From Doryteuthis pealeii (taxonomy: Eukaryota > Mollusca > Cephalopoda > Myopsida > Loliginidae): DNA of 64,000 nucleotides. A program made the position numbers and the translations under genes. Below the pieces are notes generated by a model. That model ran no database searches, was not told the origin of the DNA, and worked only from the letters and a program-made list of their open reading frames with translations. Location: assembly GCA_023376005.1 (NCBI GenBank), contig CM042179.1, forward strand, positions 23,671,621-23,735,620, in the 5' to 3' direction. Of the stretch, positions 44,190 through 54,344 are shown one piece after another. Position 1 is the first letter of the stretch. Each line of letters starts with the position of its first letter.

Positions 44190-44470
44190 GGCATTTCAGT
44201 CTCGGAAGACTATAATAAAGTTTTTATGTGCTCCTGAAGTTACAGCGCCTCCTGTTACTGTGAAGTCCGATGTTTGAAAAACATTCTCAACCACAGATTT
44301 TGCAATTGAAGGCTATCCCTGAAGATGTTGATGTTCCGGTGCTTTGTTACCGCTGTTTTCTTCTGGACCTCTTAGCTTCATGGTGTTGCCTCAGGGGGAC
44401 TTTTGACATGAACAGTCCTCTACGGAGATTCTGTCGCTACCGAGGGCGGGCCTGAGCCAAATTTTCCCAG
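44190..44470 (+). other. Locally GC-richer sequence, unidentified
   Basis: Stands out from the AT-rich surroundings ('ggtgttgcctcagggggac', 'ctaccgagggcgggcctgag'). A 61-codon open frame has no recognisable motif. Could be part of a retroelement. Confidence 0.4.
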
Positions 44471-44731
44471 CTGGAAGGGGCAATACCAAAGCACCTGAGA
44501 TCATTCTTGTTGTTTTTTTTTTTTTTGGGGGGGGGGTTCAACCTTTGGTCATTTGAATAAAAAAAATTCCTGTCCCTAAGTTATACATTTCTAGAATGAT
44601 CTAAACCAGAAGGAGACATTAAATAAATTAATAAATAAATAAAAATGAAAATAAAATAGAAATAGAAATATAAAGATTTTTTGAAAATATCAACACACGG
44701 AAAAAGTTACTTGAAAACTTAAAAGTTATTT

Positions 44732-44957
44732 GGACCCTATGACCTTTAGGTACCCGTTTTTCGATCTCGATTCATCAAGACATTTTTTTCATTTACACCG
44801 TCAAAATACAGTTGTTTGTTAGGGGTTAGGGTTAGGGGTTAGTTTTATAATTAAAAAAAAACTCTAAAAACCATCTGTTAACAAACAACCGGATTTTGAC
44901 AGTGTAAATGAAAAAAATGTCCTTATGAAACGAGATTGAAAAAGGGTCATATGGTCC
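44732..44957. mobile_element. Fold-back element T2 (copy b)
   Basis: Arms and the core 'aggggttagggttagggg' as in 36450-36709. The right arm is shortened near its end. Confidence 0.8.
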
Positions 44958-45234
44958 CGTTATTTTTTAAACTCAAAAAATAATTTTTGTAGAGTGATTT
45001 CTCTTTCCATAGTTTTAGAAACAATATTTTTCTTTGAATTGGTGCAAACGTCTTTTCTCTGATTCAATTGACTTGTTCTTATTCCCTTAAAATTTCAATA
45101 GTGAATTTTAATTATCAGAAACGTAGGTTGTTGTAAATATTATATTTGTAATCAATAAAAGTTTATTTAATCTATCTAAAAATATATGATTAGAAATGCG
45201 CAAATTTTAGCAACATATTTTCCGAAATGTTTTT

Positions 45235-45535
45235 GGTTATTTCTTCTAAGTCTAACATAAAGAAAGGGGAACCACTCTTGACTGATAATTTATTTATTTA
45301 TTTATTTTCCCATTAAACTAACCCTAAACCCTGACCATGACCCTAACGCTAACAAAAGCCCTAACCTTAACCCTAACCCCGTCTTCTTTTTGCCTAGTAG
45401 ATCAATGAATAAATAAATAATTTATCAGTCAGGAGTGGTTCCCCTTTGTTTATGTTAGACTTATAGGAAATAACCAAATAATTTATCAGTCAGGAGTGGT
45501 TCCCCTTTGTTTATGTTAGACTTATAGGAAATAAC
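45235..45535. mobile_element. Fold-back element T1 (copy g), core inverted and right arm duplicated
   Basis: The core has CCCTAA-type repeats ('aaccctaaccccgtc') in the opposite orientation to copies e and f. After 45475 the right arm is repeated in direct orientation to 45535. Confidence 0.85.
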
Positions 45536-46029
45536 ATTTTTTTTTTATATATTTAAGTATGATTACTAAAGATTGTTCTTTTTTTAAATTTACGGCAGAC
45601 TAAATTTACATAAAGGAAAAATGGGGTTTTCTCCATTTTACTTCAAAATACTCGTATGTGTTAATCTATTTTATTCTTGGGACAACAACAATTGTTCCAG
45701 AACGAATGTCCCTGTGTTATTTTTTACGTCTTTTTTTTTTTTAACCACATTATAAATATTATTTGTCGTCGTGTTTGCTGAAAATGCGTGATCGTACGAA
45801 AGATCCCAGGGGTCATGTCAGAGACAATACATAACCGTTGCAAAATATATCTTGTATAATCCCTTGAATTGCGCAGCAGGGATACGACGCTTGCTGTCCA
45901 TTTTGTTGAAACAGTAAACATCTTTGTTAGTGGTTCTTAAAGATACAGCGATTAAGGATTTTTTTTTTCACAAGGTCATTGATAAATCTCTGCAAGACAA
46001 AACCAAAAGGTCAGTTTGTTTTGTTTTAT

Positions 46030-46450
46030 TTTAAGACATATCAACCTCAGTGGGTTATTTAATGCCGACAAAGTTTTGAAATAAATATGTTGATAGATGC
46101 TCATTTTTTATAAACACATTTTTCTATTTAACCCATAGATGAGACTCTAAGAGACACTGCCACTCCGGGTTAGAGTAGATATGGGAGCAATGGTGATGAA
46201 GGGGTGCTCCATATTCCCCAGACCTCCAGAACTCGAAACTCATCATCAAATTGAGTTTAACGTCATTCCCAGGACATGAAGACCCTCAATCACCGCCTTC
46301 TAGCACATATATGATAAAAAGGGTTGGTGGTTGCCATAAGGGCAATAAGGTTGGAGCAATCATGTAGGTGCTAGGCTTTGACATGACCAGCCGATTGATC
46401 GGAAGGGGCCTCTCCGACTGCCCATGTAGCCTAAGTAAGAGTCTATACAA
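46030..46450 (+). repeat. Dispersed repeat R5
   Basis: Near-complete: 'tcagtgggttatttaatgcc', 'acccatagatgagactctaa', 'ctccatattccccagacctc', 'ccttctagcacatatatgat'. No credible coding. Confidence 0.72.
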
Positions 46451-46650
46451 AGGTGGTGTTCCGACCAAGCTTTGTGTAAGACAGAGAAATGATCAGAATA
46501 GTTGAACCTACAGGAATTTATATTGCACCACAAATACTGATAGTAGAGTCGTGTGCCTGCAATAGCCCGGAGGTAAACTGCGGCACGCTGTTTAATCCTC
46601 ATGGAACTTGCTGACCTATTGCACACCCAAACGCTGAGTTGTTCATCTAT

Positions 46651-47020
46651 TCTATACATATATAAAGGGCAGTTGTGTGTATGTGTATGTCCGTGGAAAC
46701 TTCGAAAATAAAACAAATAACGACAAAGTAATATATATACACATTGAATATCACCAGGGCTTGGTTTTTGAGCAAAAGATAATAGAGATTTGATTTATAT
46801 GTGTGAAGATAATTAAAAAATAAAATTTAAATGATAACAGCATGGATTTTTGTTTTCATTTAATATTTTAGATAGTAGACTTTAACATTTCTTTTCAGAG
46901 TAGCTGGATCAATGCAAGGTCTATTTTTTTTTTTTTTTTTTTTTTTTACATAGGGATTTAAATGCGGCATCCCATTAGATTCAACTCCCGATTCAGTAAT
47001 AATGGATCTGCGGGACTAAC
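46651..47020 (+). mobile_element. Helitron-type element H1 (copy C), 3' truncated
   Basis: Starts TCTATACATATATAAAGGGC and runs through 'tcaccagggcttggtttttg' and 'ggatctgcgggactaac', where it stops without the hairpin and CTAG. It joins directly to Penelope-like sequence. Confidence 0.75.
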
Positions 47021-48200
47021 TAAAAACAAAACATTTGATCAGTTTCAACTTCCTTGATTTGGGGATAAATCAATCCCAAAAGCAGACTTTCAATACGCAC
47101 TAGTAACGAAAAACAAGGAACACTTCTCAACCAAAACGTCCAAAAAAGCAACATATTGTTTTTCTTGTCTTCCATAGTAAATATTAAAGGGGATTGCAGA
47201 TTGTTTAAGCAATGGAAAACTTTTTAAAGCTTTGCTACGTGAACTAAAACAAGCAAACGTATCATCCACGTAACATAAAAAGCAATATGGTTTAGGAACC
47301 TTCTATAAAAAAAAACAAAAAAAACATTTGCCTATCAAGGGGCCAAGAGGACTATCCATAGATATTCTGTCAACCTACATGATATTGAAACTAAAAGACA
47401 CTGGTTTTATAGCCGAATCCATCAATTCTAGGAAAATATTTTCCGAAAAGGAAAAAAGTACAAAAAAGGGGGTTGCAAATTTAGTGGCATTTGCGGCTAG
47501 ACTTATCTTGCTGAGGGTGAGGTAATGGTAAAGGTTGCGCTGGATGAACCACTCGCTTTGATGGTGAAGGTGCTATAGGCCAAATGACTCCGATACAGAA
47601 AGTCAGCACAGGTACTAATAGTTTCATCAAGGGAATGTTGATGAATAACGTCGAAATATTGAAAGAGACCAGAAACTGTGATTCAACACAAGACAGTTGA
47701 CGGATAAGCAAACTTGAAAGAACGCAATATCCAGAATAAAATTTTAGCATCGGATTTAATATTTCGACCAAACATTTAGCCAACTCATTTTTGCACATTT
47801 TGCTAAATTGCACATAAAAAAATTGGTCAAAATCGGATGTTAGGTTTATATATGTTGGGTAACCTTGGTCTTTGCGAGCCGACAGGGCGAATTCTCTCAT
47901 AAAGGTTTTTCGTAAAAAAATTTTTTCTTGAATAATTCAAGGAACCGTTTCTGGATTTTTATTTCCATCCTTAGGGTATCGTCATAAGTACCCAATTTTT
48001 GGAATTTGCTGGCATGATCCAAAATGACAATCATCTTGGATATATAGCCAGAACGATCTAATATAACACATGGTCCTTTATCGGGCTTAGTGAGGTAGAT
48101 ATCAATATTGTTTCAGGCCTTTCGTAAGAGAAATAACAAAATATATATTGGGACTCTTAAAATCTCCTGGTGGTAAGCAAATAAATTCGGATGAAAGAAG
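47021..48200 (-). pseudogene. Penelope-like element reverse transcriptase, decayed
   Basis: Reverse strand, 5' to 3': KPDKGPCVILDRSGYISKMI (about 48100-48040), then SFNISTLFINIP (about 47668-47628), a 131-base insertion (47455-47585), SMDSPLGPLIGKCF (about 47340), CYVDDTFACF with polymerase motif YVDD encoded at 47261-47272, and YVAFLDVLVEK (about 47150). The order and motifs (TKPDKG, SF..SLFTNIP, D.ISMGSPLGP, YVDD, FLDV) are those of Penelope-like RTs. Frameshifts and the insertion make it non-functional. The GIY-YIG endonuclease is not seen, probably lost at the Helitron junction. Confidence 0.88.
47455..47585. repeat. 131-bp repeat inserted in the Penelope RT (copy 1)
   Basis: Nearly identical to 48242-48372 ('aaagggggttgcaaattta' to 'gaaggtgctataggcca'). 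It interrupts the RT between two conserved motifs, so it is secondary to the element. Confidence 0.85.
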
Positions 48201-48241
48201 ACGAAAACAACAGTTGAAAATTAAAACAACATATATTCAAA

Positions 48242-48372
48242 AAGTACAAAAAAGGGGGTTGCAAATTTAGTGGCATTTACGGCGAGACTTATCTTGCTGA
48301 GGGTGAGGTAATGGTAAAGGTTGCGCTGGATGGACCCCTCGCTGTTTGATGGTGAAGGTGCTATAGGCCAAC
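48242..48372. repeat. 131-bp repeat (copy 2)
   Basis: Same orientation as 47455-47585, ends abruptly at the start of a SINE-B fragment. It lies just 5' of the Penelope RT. Confidence 0.85.
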
Positions 48373-48570
48373 CCTTCGGCACGAGCAGGATGCGACACAA
48401 GGTGAATTTCTTAAGCGGATATTGATAAAGACATTAACTTTAAAGTCAGGTTTTAATTCAGAGTTTTCCTTCTCCTAGACTGGTTACCTAGCCATGATTA
48501 AAGAGCCCAGTCTGTCCTGTTATTTACCTATAGCTGGAGGGAGAATAGGGTTCATACCTTTCCCAAGGGT
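48373..48570 (-). mobile_element. SINE-B, truncated
   Basis: 'acgagcaggatgcgacacaa' to 'cctttcccaagggta'; the tRNA-like head is missing. An extra segment ('attgataaagacattaactt') interrupts it near 48421. Confidence 0.8.
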
Positions 48571-48579
48571 AGCGTCGCA

Positions 48580-48780
48580 ATACTATTCTACTCGCTGTTG
48601 ATAGGGAGCGCTTAAAAATCGCGTCTCGCCTAGCGAAAGCTCATACGGTAAGTGAAAGGTGAAGGGAGCGCTTGTTAAACCAACTCGCCTGGTTGACGGA
48701 CCCTTGATAAGTGATGGGGGTTTAATTTTGGCGCCAATATCGTATATAGGCGATTCTTCCTCTGTCGACAGGGGGAGATA
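48580..48780. other. GC-richer unidentified segment
   Basis: Contains two 'gggagcgctt' decamers (about 48602 and 48664), 'gcgtctcgcctagcgaaagc' and 'aactcgcctggttgacgga'. Not recognised. Confidence 0.4.
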
Positions 48781-48916
48781 ATTCGACTATAATTTTTCTG
48801 ACATTCGCTGTTACAAAATGGTTATTCTGCCACACACACACACACACACACACAAATAATATTAGAATCGATTGGCGAATCCGCAAATTTGTGAACGAAG
48901 TCAGTCATATAGGCCT

Positions 48917-49169
48917 TTAAATAATTGGACCATATGACCTTTAGGCATCCCTTGCGATCTCGATTCATAAGGACATGTTTTTCATTTACACTATCAACAT
49001 CCGGTTGTTTGTTAACAGACAATTTTTAGATGTTTTTTAAATTATAAAACTAATCCCTAACCCTAACCCTAAGAAACAACTAGATTTTGATGGTGTAAAT
49101 GAAAAATATGTCCTTATGATTCGAGATCGCAAAAGGTGTGCCTAAAGGTCATATGGTTCAAATAATTTA
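48917..49169. mobile_element. Fold-back element T2 (copy c), core inverted
   Basis: Arms 'accatatgacctttaggca' and 'tgcctaaaggtcatatggt'; the core reads CCCTAA ('taaccctaaccctaag') where copies a and b read TTAGGG. Confidence 0.85.
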
Positions 49170-49790
49170 CGCTGGATACAGACACAGAATGCTTAATCAC
49201 TTACGATAAAAACATCTCAGTGAAAATAGTAACCCTGTCGATATTCTGGGACCTAATGTTGCTGCCTCGTTAACGCAGTCAAAATTTCTAATCCTGCCTG
49301 ACAAATTTTCTTCTGTCATTTTAATTTTATCCTTGTCGCCAGTGTAATATTTTAGATTCCTCTTTAGGATAGCTACAGATTAACTGTTAAGCCTCATCGA
49401 ATAATAACACCTGAAAACCACAAGATGGTTGATCTAATACTCCAGTTTATTAGTATCAATCATACAAGAGGTGGTGTTCACGTCCGCCGGTGTCTTTAAA
49501 GTAAATGTCTTTATCAATATCATACCTAAAATACTACATAATCAAATACAAATAATTTGCATACAGCATCCAGTATTCCAATCTAATACAAATAATTATA
49601 TAGTTTCAAGTAATTATATCTATTTTTAAAAAGCCATTTATTTACAAATAGTTATATAGTTTTAAATCACAAATAATAATAATCCTTAAAAAACAATTAT
49701 AGCTTCAAGTAACGATTCTTAATATGAATAACTTACAGTTATATGGCATCAAATATTCCTATTGAATACGAATAATTTTGAAGCAAATCT
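49170..49790. other. AT-rich stretch without recognised features
   Basis: Recurrent 'aataattatata'-type words from 49540 to 49700, no open frame or domain. Confidence 0.6.
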
Positions 49791-49990
49791 ATTTGATCCA
49801 TATATGGAACCCTAACAAGTACTACCACTCCGGGCCAGAGCGGACCTGGAAATAACGACAACTAAGGGTTCCTCCACACCCCTCCAAAACTGGAACCTCA
49901 CCATCAGATAAAGTTTAGTGTTACCCCCAGAATAACCCTTTTTAAAGAGAGTGGGGATCTTATCCGTCTTCAGAGAATACAGTCAGTGAA
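49790..49990 (+). repeat. Dispersed repeat R5 fragment
   Basis: 'accctaacaagtactaccac', 'gagcggacctgg' and 'aacctcaccatcagataaag' match 32725-32845. Confidence 0.65.
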
Positions 49991-50064
49991 TTCTGAGCCC
50001 CGCCAATAGGGCGGATATAGACTACAGAGAAATTAGCTATATAACTGGTGATACATAAAATAAA

Positions 50065-50150
50065 TGATACCGTCATTTCTTACCGCTACTAATTTTTATA
50101 CTAGTATATAGTACCGGTAAGAAAATGACGGTATAATTTATGTATACATG
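50065..50150. repeat. Palindrome
   Basis: 'gataccgtcatttcttacc' pairs with 'ggtaagaaaatgacggtat'; centre about 50104. May be a short MITE. Confidence 0.75.
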
Positions 50151-50392
50151 TTATATATAATGGATGGCCTTTCTTTTTTTAAGGCACACGCATACTTATA
50201 TATCATTACTTAGGATAGCAAAAATAAAGTCAGTGCCACCTGGTGACTGTCAGTTTCTCCACTATGCAATTAAAAAAAAACACCAAAAAAAACAACAACT
50301 TAGTTTGAAAATCGCAGTAGGTGAGAAACTGAGTTTCCAAGCATCGTTGACATTATATCTTCGCTAACATACATTCACACATGCGCGCACGC

Positions 50393-50395
<3 letters not shown>

Positions 50396-50452
<57 letters not shown>
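50396..50452. repeat. (CA)n microsatellite
   Basis: Uninterrupted CA dinucleotides adjoining a truncated T1 element. Confidence 0.97.
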
Positions 50453-50453
<1 letters not shown>

Positions 50454-50454
50454 T

Positions 50455-50627
50455 TTATAAATTATTTATTTATTTATTGATCTACTAGGAAAAAAGAAGA
50501 CGGGATTAGGGTTAGGTTTAGGGTTTTGGGTTAGGGTTAATTTAATGGGAAAATAATGGATTAATTAACATATAAAATTCATTCAGAGTGGGTTCCCCTT
50601 TTTTTAGGTTGGAGTTATAGGAAATAA

Positions 50628-50629
<2 letters not shown>
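50455..50629. mobile_element. Fold-back element T1 (copy h), left arm truncated by (CA)n
   Basis: Starts inside the left arm ('ttatttatttattgatctac'), core 'ggttagggtt...gggttagggttaa', full right arm to 50629. Confidence 0.82.
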
Positions 50630-50663
<34 letters not shown>

Positions 50664-50671
<8 letters not shown>

Positions 50672-50916
50672 AAATAAAGTCGTCGGGGCGGCCTTAATGT
50701 CGGTATCAGCCATGCAGCGAGGGAGACTATCCCCTTTTCACTAGCGCTAGACCAAAGGAGATTATTTTAGCGTCTGAGGTGGAGCGCCACACCTACTTTA
50801 CAGCTCCTTACTTTACCACAGAGATCCCGGTGCTACTCATACGCTGAGTTGGCGGGGACCGGTATCGAACTAGGAACCTTGTGGTTTCTAGCCGAACGCT
50901 CTGCCGACTGAGCTAA
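50664..50916 (-). mobile_element. SINE-A copy
   Basis: Full body preceded by (AT)n 50632-50667; the head reads 'gctctgccgactgagcta' on +. Confidence 0.9.
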
Positions 50917-50967
50917 TGCATGTGTGCGAAAGTAAGTATATACACATAGTAAAGTATGTGTGCAAGT

Positions 50968-51034
50968 AATATATATATATATATATATGCACACACACAA
51001 AACACACACACACACACACAGACACACACACACA

Positions 51035-51072
<38 letters not shown>
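50968..51072. repeat. (AT)n plus (CA)n microsatellites
   Basis: AT run then interrupted CA runs. Cys/Val-rich reverse frames are artefacts. Confidence 0.95.
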
Positions 51073-51073
<1 letters not shown>

Positions 51074-51454
51074 TTCAAGGAAATTTGTAGAGACAAGAAG
51101 ATTCATTGAGAGTTGAACGATTTTTTTTCTTTTGCGCAGCATGGGGTATTTTTTTTATCTTTTATTTTTAGTAATAATACAAGGGCAATCACCATCTCGC
51201 GTGATTTATTTATTACTAATCGGCTGATCATGAACGAGATGTCACTACTGTTCTTGACTTGAAACAAAACCAGCCAACAAAAAAAAAAACCCAAACAAAC
51301 AAATAAATGAATAAATAAATAAATAAAGACGTAATTTTACAGATTAACCTGTTAATCGAATATAATGATGATAATATCGATCTGGGAAATTCCATTCATA
51401 ATAGGATTGTATTATTTGAAAATACAATGGAGTGTCACCGATTTATTTCATTTT

Positions 51455-51457
<3 letters not shown>

Positions 51458-51503
<46 letters not shown>
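51458..51503. repeat. (AT)n microsatellite
   Basis: AT dinucleotides ending about 30 bases before a hammerhead-like motif. Confidence 0.95.
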
Positions 51504-51505
<2 letters not shown>

Positions 51506-51533
51506 TTCTCTCTCGATGAGTTCAGATTAAAAA

Positions 51534-51587
51534 CATGCTCTGATGATGATTTTTTATAAATCGAAATATTGTTCAATATTAGCTATG
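51534..51587 (+). ncRNA. Hammerhead-like three-stem motif (best formed)
   Basis: CATGCT, CTGATGA (51540-51546), extra T, stem GATTT...AAATC, GAAA (51563-51566). Then a 6-pair stem III (ATATTG, loop TT, CAATAT), U at the cleavage position, and AGC-T-ATG pairing back to CATGCT with one bulge. All three helices form as in type I hammerheads with short stem III. The extra nucleotide between A9 and helix II is non-canonical. Confidence 0.5.
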
Positions 51588-51660
51588 AATATGATATAAA
51601 ATATTTTCATTTTAACAATATTGTGTGCTTTCATACCCTTTTATCTATCTATCAATCTAT

Positions 51661-51663
<3 letters not shown>

Positions 51664-51722
<59 letters not shown>
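51664..51722. repeat. (AT)n microsatellite
   Basis: AT dinucleotides, followed by a 3'-half hammerhead-like fragment on the reverse strand (51723-51755). Confidence 0.95.
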
Positions 51723-51727
<5 letters not shown>

Positions 51728-51887
51728 CATCCACAGACACGTGTTTCGACTTATATATATATATATTATACAGAACGTTTAACCTTTAATTTGATGAACT
51801 CTTATGACATAATTTTAGCTTTAACCGTCTTTATCCTGAAACGACTGAATGACATATGGTCCGGTGTATTTCTGTGTAAGTAGTAAA

Positions 51888-52287
51888 AAAGTAAAGTCGT
51901 CGGGGTGGCCTAAGGTCGGTATCAACCAGACGGCGAGAGAGTCTATCCCCTTTTCACTAGCGCTAGACTAAGGAGAATGTTTTGCCATCTGAGGTGAAGT
52001 GCCACACCTACCATCATCTTCTTCCTTTACCGCACAGTTCCTTGTACTACTCATATGCCGAGTAAAGTAAAGTTGTCAGGGTGGCCTAACGTCGTTATCA
52101 GCCAGACGACGAGGGAGTCTATCCCCTTTTCATTAGCGCTAGACCAAGGAGATTGTTTCGGCATCAACTCCTCACTTTACCGCACTGATCTCTGTGCTAC
52201 TCATACGCTGAGTTGGGGAGGGCCGGTATCGAACCCGGGACCTTGTGGTTCCTAGTTAGACGCTCTACCGACTGAGCCAAACCGGTC
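51888..52287 (-). mobile_element. Two nested/tandem SINE-A copies
   Basis: The first copy (51888-52062) stops at 'gctactcatatgccgag', where a second begins ('taaagtaaagttgtcagggt') and runs complete to 52287. The head-less first copy suggests insertion of the second into the first, or recombination. Confidence 0.88.
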
Positions 52288-52289
52288 CT

Positions 52290-53040
52290 ATAAGTTATTA
52301 ATTAAATAAAACTTAATTTTTTCTTTCATAATAATAATTACTCTTTATATCATGCTTGTGGGGATTGAATGATAAATAAAACCAAATTAAATTAAAAAAA
52401 AAAACACAAATTAAAAAAAGGAAATACAAAAAAATCTCCCCGGGGGTTCAGACAGGAAGTACCATCTGAGCATGCTCAGAAACAAAGGGTGCCAAAAATA
52501 ATCTCGTCATCACTCTCTCAAACACACTATTACTGGCTTGGGAAGAAAATTCCTCTCCAAGAAATAGCTGTGAACCTGGAAATAAAAGTTAACCCATTAT
52601 CCCTTTTATCTTCCTTCCTTCCTTCCCCTTCCCTCCCCTTCCTTTTAAGCTTGACGACCAACAAGAAGTAAGTATGCGTGGTTAGATATCCTGTCTACGG
52701 ACTCTTGCACTCCCGCATGTATACGTCCACATAATTAACATATAAATCTTAACAGTTTCATTTGGTATCAGCTACATTGCAGGGACTTAAGACTTTCTCT
52801 ACTAAAACACTCCTTTTCCTATTAAAGTATTTCACTCTTACAACTCTGTATGAGCTCTTCCTTGTATGTCATGTTATGCTATGAGCAATCATAGAGTCAA
52901 AGAGACAAAAATGCGTATACATCAAGTTGAAAATGAGTAGATTTTTTGCGAGGAAATAAGTAAAAATGAATGGTAGCCCATTCGGTAAAATTATACTGCT
53001 TATTGTTAGTCCCGGTTGTAAGGAGAGAGTACTTTTTCAC
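52290..53040. other. No gene recognised
   Basis: AT-rich, with a pyrimidine tract (about 52600-52645) and a small GC-richer piece 52438-52490 that vaguely resembles 60125-60190 ('gggttcagacaggaagtac', 'ctgagcatgctcag'). A 60-codon frame at 52489 has no motif. Confidence 0.5.
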
Positions 53041-53074
<34 letters not shown>

Positions 53075-53106
53075 TGTTTATTTATATATAACAAAAAAAA
53101 TAACAC

Positions 53107-53157
<51 letters not shown>

Positions 53158-53160
53158 GAG
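53040..53160. repeat. (TAA)n and (CA)n microsatellites
   Basis: TAA trinucleotides 53041-53075, then CA dinucleotides 53112-53156. Confidence 0.95.
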
Positions 53161-53222
53161 CACTCTCCTAATACTACTGCAATTTGGCGCACTATTCCAG
53201 TGAAAGCTGAAGCGGTGACTAT

Positions 53223-53224
<2 letters not shown>

Positions 53225-53275
<51 letters not shown>
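53225..53275. repeat. (AT)n microsatellite
   Basis: AT dinucleotides between (CA)n and a hammerhead-like motif. Confidence 0.95.
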
Positions 53276-53278
<3 letters not shown>

Positions 53279-53330
53279 AAAAAATAGAACACCAGTATAA
53301 ATGGAACATTCCAATGCTACACTGTTTTTG

Positions 53331-53379
53331 CAGTTTCCCCGATGATGGCTCGTGAAGGGGCTGAAAGGATCGAGAACTG
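53331..53379 (+). ncRNA. Hammerhead-like motif with minimal stem III
   Basis: CAGTTTC pairs with GAGAACTG (one bulge). Core CCGATGA (U4 to C), extra T, helix GGCTC...GGGCT, GAAA (53363-53366), GGATC supplying the AUC triplet. The core substitution predicts low or no activity. Confidence 0.4.
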
Positions 53380-53412
53380 AATTTGTCGTCAAAGAATGTC
53401 TGCGCTGTTCAA

Positions 53413-53516
<104 letters not shown>

Positions 53517-53624
53517 AAGATAGAGGGGTTGGAGTAAATCCGACAGAAAGGAAAAATGGAAAAAAAAGGAAAACTCAATCTCTGTATTTGAGTTATTCCT
53601 TTTTGTACTTTTTTCCTTTATCCT

Positions 53625-53627
53625 TAC

Positions 53628-53691
<64 letters not shown>

Positions 53692-53692
53692 T
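53625..53692. repeat. (CA)n-(TA)n microsatellite
   Basis: Second compound tract of the same composition, just upstream of a hammerhead-like motif. Confidence 0.95.
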
Positions 53693-53707
53693 CACCAATA
53701 CAAAGTT

Positions 53708-53750
53708 CGTCTTACCAATGGTTTCAGATGTTTATCCGTCATCAAAGACG
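53708..53750 (-). ncRNA. Hammerhead-like three-stem motif, reverse strand
   Basis: Reverse strand: CGTCT, TTGATGA (C3 to T), extra C, GGAT...ATCT, GAAA, CC-ATT-GG stem III, UA, AGACG pairing perfectly with CGTCT. The cleavage triplet would be GUA. Confidence 0.45.
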
Positions 53751-54008
53751 TTGACTTTTTGAAAAATTGGACAGTTTTTTTAACCCGTACCTCGCGTGAA
53801 CATGATCCGTTATTCGTTCTTGCTTTTGCTTTCTTCATTCACCGGCGTTCCTATTTGTCATCATTGAGTCTCGTGTTTTTATGATGATTTTTATTTTTTA
53901 TTTCTTTTATTTTGTGTGCGTTTATATATATATATGTGTGAAATCCTAAATTATGGCGGTCTGAGGTTTTGGTTCGTCCAATTCCATATCAAAATGTTTT
54001 TCGGTGTT

Positions 54009-54011
<3 letters not shown>

Positions 54012-54070
<59 letters not shown>
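54012..54070. repeat. (AT)n-(GT)n microsatellite
   Basis: AT run passing into GT run. Confidence 0.95.
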
Positions 54071-54075
<5 letters not shown>

Positions 54076-54344
54076 GATAAGTATTTGAGTTATTGGTGTG
54101 ATGACCGAATAGGCGAGAAACTGACAGTCACTAAGCGCTGTTGACTGTGTATATGCTACTCTAACTTACACACACATACAAATGTATAACATGTCAGGGA
54201 ATATAGAAAATAAGAATAAGATTCTTATAACTCTTATTGATCTATAACATGAACGAACATGAAAAAAATGTGTGCGTGTAAAATTATGTTTGTAATAGAA
54301 AGAAAACTTTGTTAATCACCTATTTGCCAATTGTCCTTTGATTA

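Noticed and set aside
46360..46716. 118-codon reverse frame
   Set aside because: Overlaps repeat R5 and the start of a Helitron-type element; no domain recognised.
51723..51755. Fourth good hammerhead candidate on the reverse strand (GAAACACGTGTC)
   Set aside because: The stem III and GUC triplet look right, but the CTGANGA core and helix II are replaced by AT repeat and no stem I forms.
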